The notes under the pieces were generated by a model. The model made no database searches. It was given only the letters and a program-made list of their open reading frames with translations, and was not told the origin of the DNA. A DNA stretch of 64,000 nucleotides from Aldehydirespirator sp965220345 (GTDB taxonomy: Bacteria; Actinomycetota; Acidimicrobiia; Acidimicrobiales; Aldehydirespiratoraceae). The DNA lies in assembly GCA_965220345.1 (NCBI GenBank), contig OZ244822.1, positions 62,001 through 126,000 of the forward strand, written 5' to 3'. Numbering within the stretch: the stretch's first letter is position 1; every line of letters starts with the position of its first letter. The position numbers were made by a program, and so were the translations under genes. Below, piece by piece: positions 17,957-25,059 of the stretch.

Positions 17957-18133
17957 CACTAATTCCTTTCGGTTAGATCGTGCCACACCCCAAGCAAACC
18001 GCCCAGAGCACAGCAACAATAGTTACCTACAACCATAGCACACACCAACCCAACACACAACACCAACCCATGGCACCACCACCAGACGCTCTGAACCGTC
18101 CTGCGACCTCCCTGTGCAAGACCCGCTCGGAGT

Positions 18134-18484
18134 TCAGTCGTGGGGGGAGGTTGGGGCACGGCGCATGGCACGCCGATACGCCCAAGTGATCCTCCACATC
18201 ACCAGCCCGACCGCCGCGGCCACTGCGCCCATGGTCACTAGCTGAAGACTGCCGCCACGGTCACCGGCTTGCTGAGGTTTGGGCCCTGGATCTGGTGAGC
18301 CGATGATCCGATCAGCACCTTCGGGAACTTCATATACGGGTCGCAGATCGTTGCCGGTGTCAGCAGGTAGTGGATCATCTTCTCCCTCATGAGCTGTTGA
18401 GGCCGCTTGCATGCCCAGTAGCAGAGCCGCTGCTACCAGCACCCCGATAGCGACCCGATGCCGTGCTCTCACACCTTTGACCAT
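18134..18484 (-). CDS. Small exported, C-terminally membrane-anchored protein
   Basis: 116 residues. The N-terminus is a basic signal-like sequence (VAIGVLVAAALLLGMQAAS, ending in THAEG-type small residues). A Pro/Asp-rich extracytoplasmic stretch follows, then a single transmembrane helix (LVTMGAVAAAVGLVMWRIT) and a basic cytoplasmic tail. No family is recognised. It lies 177 bases upstream of the secreted-protein start on the same strand and may be co-transcribed. Two direct GACCATATA copies (18478-18486, 18492-18500) lie at and just upstream of its start. Confidence 0.55.
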   Translation of the reverse strand: MVKGVRARHRVAIGVLVAAALLLGMQAASTAHEGEDDPLPADTGNDLRPVYEVPEGADRIIGSPDPGPKPQQAGDRGGSLQLVTMGAVAAAVGLVMWRITWAYRRAMRRAPTSPHD

Positions 18485-18577
18485 ATACGCATGACCATAT
18501 AAGCAAATGGGTTAACTGCTCGTGCAGGACGGTCGGATCGGTTATGTCATATAACGCTGAAGTCCTGAATTACTGTC

Positions 18578-19171
18578 ATGGTTATGCCGCAATCTGCTTC
18601 TCAGAATCGTCTGGTGGTTTACATGGTGTGTACCGGCAACGCGGCCCGCTCTCCGATGGCAGCAGCAATGCTTCGCTGTCTTGATTCTGAAGAACGACTT
18701 GATGTGCGTAGCGCGGGCGTGCTCGCGGTGGAAGGTCACCCCCTGGGGGTTCGCACCCGCTCGGCGCTGGCACGTCACGGGCTTGCTGACCACGACCATC
18801 GGTCGCGGCAACTCAACAGCCGTGACGGCGCAGCGGCTGATCTAGTGGTGGTGATGGAGCCGATGCATTTGTTGTGGATCCGACGCGAACTGCCTTCGCT
18901 AACGCCGATAACTGGATCGCTGCGACGGCTAGCCCGTGACCTGAATCCGCCTGAGACTTGCACCGACGATTTTGATACCAACACTGCTAGCGCTACTAGC
19001 ACTGCTAACGCTGCTGATCTTCGCCGCAGGGTGAGTGCCTTAGGGCTTGGAGAGTTGCACCCCGAACCCTGGGAGGAAGTGATCGATCCCGCTGGGGGTA
19101 ACCAGGATGCCTTTGACCGCTGCGCTGATGAACTGCGTCTGCTAGTAACCCAACTCCACCGCCGGCTGTGA
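18578..19171 (+). CDS. Low-molecular-weight protein-tyrosine phosphatase family
   Basis: 197 residues, slightly longer than the ~150 typical of the family. The P-loop CTGNAARS gives the CX5R(S) signature with nucleophile C18 and R24. The general-acid aspartate is probably in VIDPAGG near residue 170. The fold-typical RSAGVLAVEGHPLGVRTRSA and LVVVMEPMH stretches are present. It hydrolyses phosphotyrosine or related esters; an arsenate-reductase-like role is possible because the folds are shared. A Thr/Asn/Ala-rich insertion lies before the acid loop (~125-145). Divergent from the small membrane-protein gene. Confidence 0.82.
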   Translation: MVMPQSASQNRLVVYMVCTGNAARSPMAAAMLRCLDSEERLDVRSAGVLAVEGHPLGVRTRSALARHGLADHDHRSRQLNSRDGAAADLVVVMEPMHLLWIRRELPSLTPITGSLRRLARDLNPPETCTDDFDTNTASATSTANAADLRRRVSALGLGELHPEPWEEVIDPAGGNQDAFDRCADELRLLVTQLHRRL

Positions 19172-19262
19172 AGATACAGCGGCACATAACTGCTTGACCT
19201 TTAAGTGCGGCTAGGGTCGGCAACTGCTGCTGTGAAGTCACAAGTAAGGAGAACTCAACGAA

Positions 19263-20450
19263 ATGACCACCTTCACGCTTGAACCTATGCCGACTACGAC
19301 TGTGGGTGAGGGCAGTGTCGCCGGTCTCGCCCAACACGTAAGAACTCACGCAAGCCGCTGCTTCGTAGTGAGCGACCCGGGCGTGCGTGCTGCTGGCATT
19401 GTTAACACAGTGACTGAAGCTCTCACCAACGACGGCATGGAGTGGGCAATATTTGATGATGTTGACCCAAATCCGACTGATGCCAATGTCGCCGCTGGAG
19501 TCGAAGCTTTGCGAGGTTTCGGAACCAACGATGTTGTGATTGTGCTTGTCGGTGGTGGATCCGTGATGGACTGCGGCAAATACATCTCTATGGCCGCGCC
19601 GTCAGGTATCACTGACACATCGCTCGCTTTTGCGCCCGAACTTGATGATGGTGACCAAATTGACTTTGCCACTTTGGCACCCCTGGGTCAGGTGAGCGCA
19701 GCGTGCGTGCCCACGATTGCTGTGCCCACGACTTCTGGCACGGCCTCTGAGACTAACGGCGGAGGGCTCATTACCCGAAGAGAGGATCATCGCAAGCTGA
19801 CATTCACGCATCCAGACGTGCAACCTCGCGCTGTTGTGCTTGATCCGCTGCTGACGGTGGGGCTTCCGCCGAGCGTGACCGCGGTATGCGGCATGGATGT
19901 TTTGACTCACGCCATTGAGGCTTATACGTCCACCGCATCGAACCCTTACGCCGACGGGCTGGCGTTGCAGGCGATCCGTCTCACTGGGCGTTGGCTCCCT
20001 AAAGCAGTCACCGCTGGTAGCGACATTGAGGCTCGCTCAGCGATGCAGATCGCTTCTCATCTTGCGGGTCGTGCTTTCTCGTCGGGTCCATTCCTCGGGC
20101 TCGTTCACGCAACCGGTCACCCGGTCTCAGGTGTTTTCGGAGCGGCGCATGGACAGACGCTCGCCACCATGCTCCCGCACGTCATGCGATTCAACGTTGA
20201 GGCTGTCTCAGACCGATACGCGGATATTGGTGTGGCGCTCGGTGTGGCTCATGACCCGCTGGCCGCAATTGAGGCGGTTGAGACTTTGTCGGCAACTGTG
20301 GGAACGAACCGCCGTTTGAGCGATCTTGGAGCTACATCCAACGATATTGACGCTCTCACCACTGATGCTTTGCGTGACCTTATGATCTTGAACACTCCGC
20401 GCTATCCGAACCGCGAAGAAGTCAAGGCGCTTTATGGACTGGCGATGTAG
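19263..20450 (+). CDS. Iron-containing alcohol dehydrogenase
   Basis: 395 residues, family length. The dinucleotide-binding part has VGGGSVMDCGKYI (~95-107). The metal-binding part has MDVLTHAIEAYTS and LGLVHATGHPVSG followed by GAAHGQTLATMLPHV, supplying the Asp/His ligands of group III alcohol dehydrogenases. The enzyme interconverts an alcohol and an aldehyde or ketone with NAD(P)H; substrate unknown. PTTSGTASETNGGGLI is the family's conserved PTTxGTGSE-like motif. A GGAG site lies ten bases upstream of ATG 19263. It stands alone, followed by the convergent triplicated toxin-antitoxin array. Confidence 0.88.
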   Translation: MTTFTLEPMPTTTVGEGSVAGLAQHVRTHASRCFVVSDPGVRAAGIVNTVTEALTNDGMEWAIFDDVDPNPTDANVAAGVEALRGFGTNDVVIVLVGGGSVMDCGKYISMAAPSGITDTSLAFAPELDDGDQIDFATLAPLGQVSAACVPTIAVPTTSGTASETNGGGLITRREDHRKLTFTHPDVQPRAVVLDPLLTVGLPPSVTAVCGMDVLTHAIEAYTSTASNPYADGLALQAIRLTGRWLPKAVTAGSDIEARSAMQIASHLAGRAFSSGPFLGLVHATGHPVSGVFGAAHGQTLATMLPHVMRFNVEAVSDRYADIGVALGVAHDPLAAIEAVETLSATVGTNRRLSDLGATSNDIDALTTDALRDLMILNTPRYPNREEVKALYGLAM

Positions 20451-20522
20451 CTGACCTGGCACTCAAATGGCGGCAGAGGAAGGGAGGCAGTCGTTCGATC
20501 ACCCGCGTCGGCATCGGGTTGT

Positions 20523-21344
20523 TCAATCGTCGTCGTGGTCTGCGTAGAACCAGTGGATCGGCGCTTCGCCGTGCTCGTCGATGTAGTTGCTGAACTCATC
20601 TAGGTAGTTGCTCAACTCGTGAGCCACGCCTTGGTGATGTGCCAGCAACACGACCTTCTCAAACAGGTAACCGGTGGTTAGTCCGCCCTTGGTGTTGAAG
20701 ACCTGCTCTAGGTGCTGCGGCGACTCACCAGTCATAGCACCAAGACTCTCGAAGCCGACGGCACCGATGATGTAATCACGCAACCTGAACCGGGTGATCT
20801 CAACCTCGCCCAAGATCAAAAGCTCAACACAACCCTTCAAGACGTACTTACGGTATTTACGATCACGTCGGATGTGTTCCTGAGCACATTCATGATATTC
20901 AACAGTAAGCACATGGTCACGTCGCCGCTGCCTGCGCTGCTTGAAGTCTAGGAGATACCACCACTTCGCACGAACCTTACGACCCAGCTTCGCGAAATGA
21001 TCCCATCGTCCAGGCTCACCAAACCTATCTAGATATCCAGCCAACCCAAGATGTAAGCCTTCATGCTGAGCTAGCAACACGACCTTCTCGAACAAGTCAC
21101 CAGTTGACAGATCACCCTCCGGGCTGAACATCTGCTCTAGATGCTGTGTCGACTCGCCCGTCACAGCACTGAGACGCTCGAAACCGACAGTGCCACTGAC
21201 GTAATCACGCATCTTCACACGAGCAACCCCGACCTCGCCTGTGATCAAACGAGCAACCACCCCAGCCAAAAGCACCTGCCGACGGGCAGTCTCACAACGG
21301 ATCCGCTCCGGTGCGATCTCGTGGTAGTCCCTAGTGAGCGTCAC
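20523..21344 (-). CDS. Two-HTH antitoxin, copy 1
   Basis: 273 residues made of two homologous halves. Half one (~1-105) runs from MTLTRDYHE through VKMRDYVSGTVGFERLSAVT and GESTQHLEQMFSPEG to LFEKVVLLAQHEG. Half two (~145-250) repeats this as RLRDYIIGAVGFESLGAMT, GESPQHLEQVFNTKG and LFEKVVLLAHHQG. Each half matches the single-HTH antitoxin paired with HI1419/Gp49-type toxins, normally ~100 residues. A basic linker (DFKQRRQRRRDH) joins them, and an acidic C-terminus (YADHDDD) ends the protein. GTG 21344 overlaps the toxin gene by 14 bases, with AAGGAGG upstream inside the toxin. Expected role: neutralise the toxin and repress the promoter. Confidence 0.8.
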   Translation of the reverse strand: MTLTRDYHEIAPERIRCETARRQVLLAGVVARLITGEVGVARVKMRDYVSGTVGFERLSAVTGESTQHLEQMFSPEGDLSTGDLFEKVVLLAQHEGLHLGLAGYLDRFGEPGRWDHFAKLGRKVRAKWWYLLDFKQRRQRRRDHVLTVEYHECAQEHIRRDRKYRKYVLKGCVELLILGEVEITRFRLRDYIIGAVGFESLGAMTGESPQHLEQVFNTKGGLTTGYLFEKVVLLAHHQGVAHELSNYLDEFSNYIDEHGEAPIHWFYADHDDD

Positions 21345-21681
21345 CTAGCGCCTCCTTGCTAGCACGTCCCTGGTTCTTGTAATCCTGCCACATTGCACGG
21401 GCCTTATTGATATCACGTTGCTGGCTGGCCTTGACACCTCCCGCCAGCAAAATCACCAACTCCTGCCCCTCCCGACCAAAGTAGATCCTATAGCCCGGGC
21501 CGAAGTGTAGACGATACTCCAGCAACCCTCCACCTAATCCCTTAACTTGTGAAAAATTTCCTTCCTTCATACGCAAGAGAGCAGCATCAATCCGGGCGCA
21601 AGAACCCTGCTTGAGATCAGCCCGCCACACCAGGAAGGGCTCTCGGCCAAGACTGTCGGAGTAATAGCGCAGCTCAACCAC
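21331..21681 (-). CDS. RelE/ParE-superfamily toxin (Gp49/HI1419 type), copy 1
   Basis: 116 residues of the addiction-module killer family: VELRYYSDSLGREPFLVW, then KGLGGGLLEYRLHFGPGYRI, YFGREGQELVILLAGGVKAS and QQRDINKARAMWQDY. The family's usual role is ribosome-dependent mRNA cleavage. The region ~20-45 differs strongly from copies 2 and 3 (ADLKQGSCARIDAALLRM). A two-base insertion relative to copy 2 changes the last nine residues and moves the stop to 21331, lengthening overlap with the antitoxin from 4 to 14 bases. Starts at GTG 21681, six bases after a -10 element. Confidence 0.82.
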   Translation of the reverse strand: MVELRYYSDSLGREPFLVWRADLKQGSCARIDAALLRMKEGNFSQVKGLGGGLLEYRLHFGPGYRIYFGREGQELVILLAGGVKASQQRDINKARAMWQDYKNQGRASKEALGDAH

Positions 21682-21687
21682 ATAGCC

Positions 21688-21715
21688 ACTATAGAGCTAT
21701 TTCATTATTTTTCAA
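21688..21715 (-). promoter_or_regulatory. Promoter of cassette copy 1, leaderless
   Basis: TTGAAA (21715-21710), 16-base spacer, TATAGT (21693-21688), then six bases to the toxin GTG. Transcription should start on or next to the start codon. ATAGC and GCTAT flank the -10 with nine bases between, a possible operator. Confidence 0.7.
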
Positions 21716-21756
21716 TATTTTCTGCTCTGAGGGGGTCGAATCAAGCTGCTTCGTGT

Positions 21757-22578
21757 TCAATCGTCATCGTGGTCTGCGTAGAACCAGTGGATCGGCGCTT
21801 CACCGTGCTCGTCGATGTAGTCGCTGAACTCATCAAGATAGTTGCTCAACTCGTGAGCCACGCCTTGGTGATGCGCCAGCAACACGACCTTCTCAAACAG
21901 GTAACCGGTGGTTAGTCCGCCCTTGGTGTTGAAGACCTGCTCTAGGTGCTGCGGAGACTCACCCGTCATAGCACCAAGACCATCGAAACCTACGACACCG
22001 ATGATGTAATCAAGCAAGCAGTACTTAGCGATCTCAACCTCTCCCAAAATCAAACTCTCAACACAACCGAGCAAGAAGTGCTTGCGTATCTTGCGATCAC
22101 GCCGAATCATTTCCTGAAAAATTTCGTCAACGTCACCCGTGAGCACATGGTCACGTCGCCGCTGCCTGCGTTCCCTGAAGTCTAGGAGATAACACCACTT
22201 CACACGAACCTTACGGCCCAACTTCGCGAAATGATCCCACCGACCCGGCTCACCGAACCTATCCAGATATCCAGCCAACCCAAGATGCAAATCTTCATGC
22301 TGAGCCAACAACACGACCTTCTCAAACAGTTCACCCGCTGACAGATCGCCCTCTGTGCTGAACATCTGCTCTAGATGCTGTGTCGACTCGCCCGTCACAG
22401 CACTGAGACGCTCGAAACCGACAGTGCCAATGACATAATCACGCATCCTCACACAGGCAACCCCTACCTCGCCTGCGATCAAACGAGCAACCACCCCAGC
22501 CAAAAGCACCTGCCGATGAGCAGGCTCACAACCAATCCGCTCTTTAACGGCCTCTTGATACTCGCGAGTAAGCGTCAC
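21757..22578 (-). CDS. Two-HTH antitoxin, copy 2
   Basis: 273 residues, same two-half design as copy 1. It is identical or nearly so over the last ~70 residues and over GYLDRFGEPGRWDHFAKLG. It differs mainly at residues ~6-20, in the basic linker (DFRERRQRRRDH) and at the start of half two (GDVDEIFQEMIRRDRKIRK, CVESLILGEVEIAKYCLLDY). GTG 22578 overlaps the toxin stop by four bases (GTGA); AAGGAGG at 22591-22585 lies six bases upstream, so toxin and antitoxin are translationally coupled. The function follows from pairing with the Gp49-type toxin. Confidence 0.8.
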   Translation of the reverse strand: MTLTREYQEAVKERIGCEPAHRQVLLAGVVARLIAGEVGVACVRMRDYVIGTVGFERLSAVTGESTQHLEQMFSTEGDLSAGELFEKVVLLAQHEDLHLGLAGYLDRFGEPGRWDHFAKLGRKVRVKWCYLLDFRERRQRRRDHVLTGDVDEIFQEMIRRDRKIRKHFLLGCVESLILGEVEIAKYCLLDYIIGVVGFDGLGAMTGESPQHLEQVFNTKGGLTTGYLFEKVVLLAHHQGVAHELSNYLDEFSDYIDEHGEAPIHWFYADHDDD

Positions 22579-22913
22579 CTAGCGCCTCCTTGCTTACGCT
22601 TTTGATTCTTGTAGTCTCGCCACATTGCATGAGCCTTCTTGATATCACGATCCTGGCTGGCCTTGACACCTCCCGCAAGCAAAATCACCAACGCCTGTCC
22701 ATCCCGACCAAAATAGATCCTATAGCCCGGGCCAAAGTGTAGACGATACTCTAGCAACCCTCCACCCAATCCCTTCACATTGGACAAATTTCCATCCTTT
22801 ATGCATTTGAGGGCTAGCTTGATGCGTGATGACGCGGTCTTGTCCAACCCACGCAACCAGTCCTTGAACGGCCTGCGACCCTGACTGTCGGAGTAATAGC
22901 GCAGCTCAACCAC
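22575..22913 (-). CDS. RelE/ParE-superfamily toxin (Gp49/HI1419 type), copy 2
   Basis: 112 residues. It shares the first ~15 residues (VELRYYSDSQGRRPF) with copy 1. Residues ~16-45 (KDWLRGLDKTASSRIKLALK) are closer to the general family consensus and to copy 3. The core KGLGGGLLEYRLHFGPGYRI and YFGRDGQALVILLAGGVKAS are shared by all copies. The C-terminus is Lys-rich (YKNQKRKQGGAR). GTG 22913 lies six bases after the -10. A typical RNase-type toxin is expected; activity is not provable from sequence. Confidence 0.83.
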   Translation of the reverse strand: MVELRYYSDSQGRRPFKDWLRGLDKTASSRIKLALKCIKDGNLSNVKGLGGGLLEYRLHFGPGYRIYFGRDGQALVILLAGGVKASQDRDIKKAHAMWRDYKNQKRKQGGAR

Positions 22914-22919
22914 ATAGCC

Positions 22920-22947
22920 ACTATAGAGCTATTTCATTATTTTTCGA
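22920..22947 (-). promoter_or_regulatory. Promoter of cassette copy 2, leaderless
   Basis: Same layout as copy 1: -10 TATAGT at 22925-22920 and a -35 of TCGAAA at 22947-22942, one base from the TTGAAA of copies 1 and 3. The -10 ends six bases before the toxin GTG. The weaker -35 could lower expression of this copy. Confidence 0.65.
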
Positions 22948-22988
22948 TATTTTCTGCTCTGAGGGAGTCGAATCAAGCTGCTTCGTGT

Positions 22989-23810
22989 TCAATCGTCGTC
23001 GTGGTCTGCGTAGAACCAGTGGATCGGCGCTTCACCGTGCTCGTCGATGTAATCGCTGAACTCATCGAGATAGTTGCTCAACTCGTGAGCCACCCCCTGG
23101 TGATGCGCCAGCAACACGACCTTCTCAAACAGGTAACCGGTGGTTAGTCCGCCCTTGGTGTTGAAGACCTGCTCTAGGTGCTGCGGCGACTCACCAGTCA
23201 TAGCACCAAGACGCTCAAAGCCAACAGCACCGATGATGTAAGTGTGCAATCTGCGCCTAGCGCTCTCAACCTCACCCAAAATCAAACTCTCAACAGAACT
23301 GTTCAAGAAGTGCTTACGGATTTTGCGATCACGCCGAACCCTCTTCTGAAAAATTTCGTCAACGTCACCCGTGAGCACATGATCACGTCGCCGCTGCCTG
23401 CGTTCCCTAAAGTCTAGGAGATACCACCACTTCGCACGAACCTTACGACCCAGCTTCGCGAAATGATCCCATCGTCCAGGCTCACCGAACCTATCCAGAT
23501 ATCCAGCCAACCCAAGATGCAAATCTTCATGCTGAGCCAACAACACAACCTTCTCAAACAGATCACCCGCCGAAAGAACGCCCTCTGCACCGAGCACCTG
23601 CTCTAAATGCTGTGACGACTCACCCGTTATTTCACCTAGACCCTCAAAACCAACAGTGCCACTGACATAATCACGCATCTTCACACAGGCAACTCCTACC
23701 TCGCCTGCGATCAAACGAGCAACCACCCCAGCCAAAAGCACCTGCCGACGAGCAGGATCACAACCAACCCGCTCCTGCACGGCCTCGTGATAGTCGCGAG
23801 TAAGCGTCAC
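22989..23810 (-). CDS. Two-HTH antitoxin, copy 3
   Basis: 273 residues from GTG 23810, which overlaps the toxin stop as GTGA like copy 2. The longer in-frame start at 23855 would add 15 residues translated from toxin sequence and is unlikely. Half one differs from the other copies at the recognition part (FEGLGEITGESSQHLEQVLG). Half two begins GDVDEIFQKRVRRDRKIRK and has SSVESLILGEVESARRRLHTY before IIGAVGFERLGAMT. The last ~70 residues match copies 1 and 2. It is in the cassette unit whose toxin is most divergent at its N-terminus. Confidence 0.8.
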   Translation of the reverse strand: MTLTRDYHEAVQERVGCDPARRQVLLAGVVARLIAGEVGVACVKMRDYVSGTVGFEGLGEITGESSQHLEQVLGAEGVLSAGDLFEKVVLLAQHEDLHLGLAGYLDRFGEPGRWDHFAKLGRKVRAKWWYLLDFRERRQRRRDHVLTGDVDEIFQKRVRRDRKIRKHFLNSSVESLILGEVESARRRLHTYIIGAVGFERLGAMTGESPQHLEQVFNTKGGLTTGYLFEKVVLLAHHQGVAHELSNYLDEFSDYIDEHGEAPIHWFYADHDDD

Positions 23811-24145
23811 GACATGCCTCCCTGCTTGCGCCTTTGATTCTTGTAATCTCGCCACATCGCATGAGCCTTCTTGATATCACGCTGCTGGCTGGCCTTGACA
23901 CCTCCCGCAAGCAGAATCACCAACGCCTGCCCCTCCCGACCAAAATAGATCCTATAGCCCGGGCCAAAGTGTAGACGATACTCCAGCAACCCTCCACCCA
24001 ATCCCTTAACATTTGCGAAATTTCCATCCTCCATGCGTTCTAGGATATCCTTAATGCGGGATGACTCGGTCTTGTCCAGCCCGCTCAACCAGTCCTCAAA
24101 CGGCTCGCGACCTTGACTGTCTTTGAACGCACGGATTTCAACCAC
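23807..24145 (-). CDS. RelE/ParE-superfamily toxin (Gp49/HI1419 type), copy 3
   Basis: 112 residues. The N-terminus (VEIRAFKDSQGREPFEDWL, then SGLDKTESSRIKDILERMED) is the best match to the family consensus and differs from copies 1 and 2, while the core KGLGGGLLEYRLHFGPGYRI and the segment RDIKKAHAMWRDYKNQ are shared. Start GTG 24145 follows the -10 by six bases. This is the outermost unit of the array, next to the RNase HII gene. Confidence 0.83.
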   Translation of the reverse strand: MVEIRAFKDSQGREPFEDWLSGLDKTESSRIKDILERMEDGNFANVKGLGGGLLEYRLHFGPGYRIYFGREGQALVILLAGGVKASQQRDIKKAHAMWRDYKNQRRKQGGMS

Positions 24146-24151
24146 ATAGCC

Positions 24152-24179
24152 ACTATAGAGCTATTTCATTATTTTTCAA
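24152..24179 (-). promoter_or_regulatory. Promoter of cassette copy 3, leaderless
   Basis: TTGAAA (24179-24174), 16-base spacer and TATAGT (24157-24152), identical in arrangement to copy 1, ending six bases before GTG 24145. The same ATAGC/GCTAT arms flank the -10. Confidence 0.7.
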
Positions 24180-24250
24180 TATTTCTTGCGCTGGTCTGAT
24201 GCGCGCGATGTCTTAACCCGCGGCTGTGCAGCTCAGACCGAGTAGGGCAG

Positions 24251-25057
24251 CTATGAAAACAAGCTTTGCTGAGTGTTGGTCTGGTCGTCCACTATCCGAG
24301 GGACTCCGCTCCAGCGCAGATCGTCCATGAACACCCAGCGTCGCCGATGAATCGCGCAAGGACCCCAGGCAGCCAGCGCAGCAATATGGCGCGGGCAGCG
24401 GTAGCCCTTGTTGGAGGCGAACCCGTAGGCGGGATAGCAGTCCGCTGCCGCCACCATCAGCCGATCGCGGACGACTTTGGCTACCACCGACGCAGCCGCT
24501 ATTGACAAGCTCACAGCATCGCCTCGCACAATCGTCGTGACATCAGGCACGGCATCGCAGACCTGTGCGTTCTGGCCGTCTTCTTTGGTGTCGGTGCCCT
24601 TGTCGGTATGGCCGTCTTCTTTGGTGTCGGCTGCCGAAGATGACGGTGTCAGGAAGTCCCATGAGCCGTCCATCAGCACATGATCGACTTTCAGACCGAG
24701 CCCGTCAACAGCACGCCGCGCAGCAAGTCGCTGAGCTTCGGCCATACCCAGATTGTTGCAATCATCCACGCTGGCGTGACCCACCGACACTGCAAGAGCC
24801 CAGCCGCATATGCGGTCATAAAGCGCCTCACGCTCGGTTGGGGTGAGCATCTTGGAATCACGCACTTTGTAGATGCGTTTGCTGGGATCGGCGACCACCG
24901 CCGCCACTGTCAACGGTCCAGCCCAAGAGCCTCGGCCTACCTCATCAACACCAGCCACCACCGCAGCATCCGCCGCCCACAGTTCCCGCTCGAGTCGCAG
25001 CCCCGGCGCACGGCCGCGCAAAGCTTTACGCAGAGGGCGCGAGGATGCGGCGGTCAC
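24251..25057 (-). CDS. rnhB: Ribonuclease HII
   Basis: 268 residues. It removes RNA from RNA-DNA hybrids, including single ribonucleotides. The four catalytic acids are visible: D38 and E39 (GVDEVGRGSWAGPL), D130 (LMDGSWDF) and D198 (KVVRDRLM). Between D130 and the IAAASVVAKVVRD block lies an insertion (~136-168) containing two DTKEDG units, from a direct repeat of 22 bases with a 36-base period. It would form a polar surface loop. The gene begins two bases after the ABC permease stop and is probably in the same transcript. Confidence 0.93.
   Translation of the reverse strand: MTAASSRPLRKALRGRAPGLRLERELWAADAAVVAGVDEVGRGSWAGPLTVAAVVADPSKRIYKVRDSKMLTPTEREALYDRICGWALAVSVGHASVDDCNNLGMAEAQRLAARRAVDGLGLKVDHVLMDGSWDFLTPSSSAADTKEDGHTDKGTDTKEDGQNAQVCDAVPDVTTIVRGDAVSLSIAAASVVAKVVRDRLMVAAADCYPAYGFASNKGYRCPRHIAALAAWGPCAIHRRRWVFMDDLRWSGVPRIVDDQTNTQQSLFS
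24573..24630 (-). repeat. 22-base direct repeat inside rnhB
   Basis: Copies at 24573-24594 and 24609-24630 are identical and spaced 36 bases (12 codons) apart, so the reading frame is kept. They encode the duplicated DTKEDG loop of RNase HII. Confidence 0.85.
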
Positions 25058-25059
25058 GC

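Larger units (their letters stand above)
20523..24180 (-). repeat. Triplicated toxin-antitoxin cassette, tandem direct repeat
   Basis: Three head-to-tail units of about 1.23 kb begin at matching positions 20523, 21757 and 22989 (steps of 1234 and 1232 bases). Each holds a promoter, a RelE/ParE-superfamily (Gp49-like) toxin gene and a downstream antitoxin gene with two HTH units. The 3' ~200 bases of the antitoxin genes, the promoters and the central toxin part are nearly identical among units, while the 5' toxin part and the middle of the antitoxins differ. Confidence 0.9.

Noticed and set aside
20523..24180. CRISPR-like reading of the regular repeats
   Set aside because: Units are ~1.23 kb with coding genes, not short repeats with spacers.
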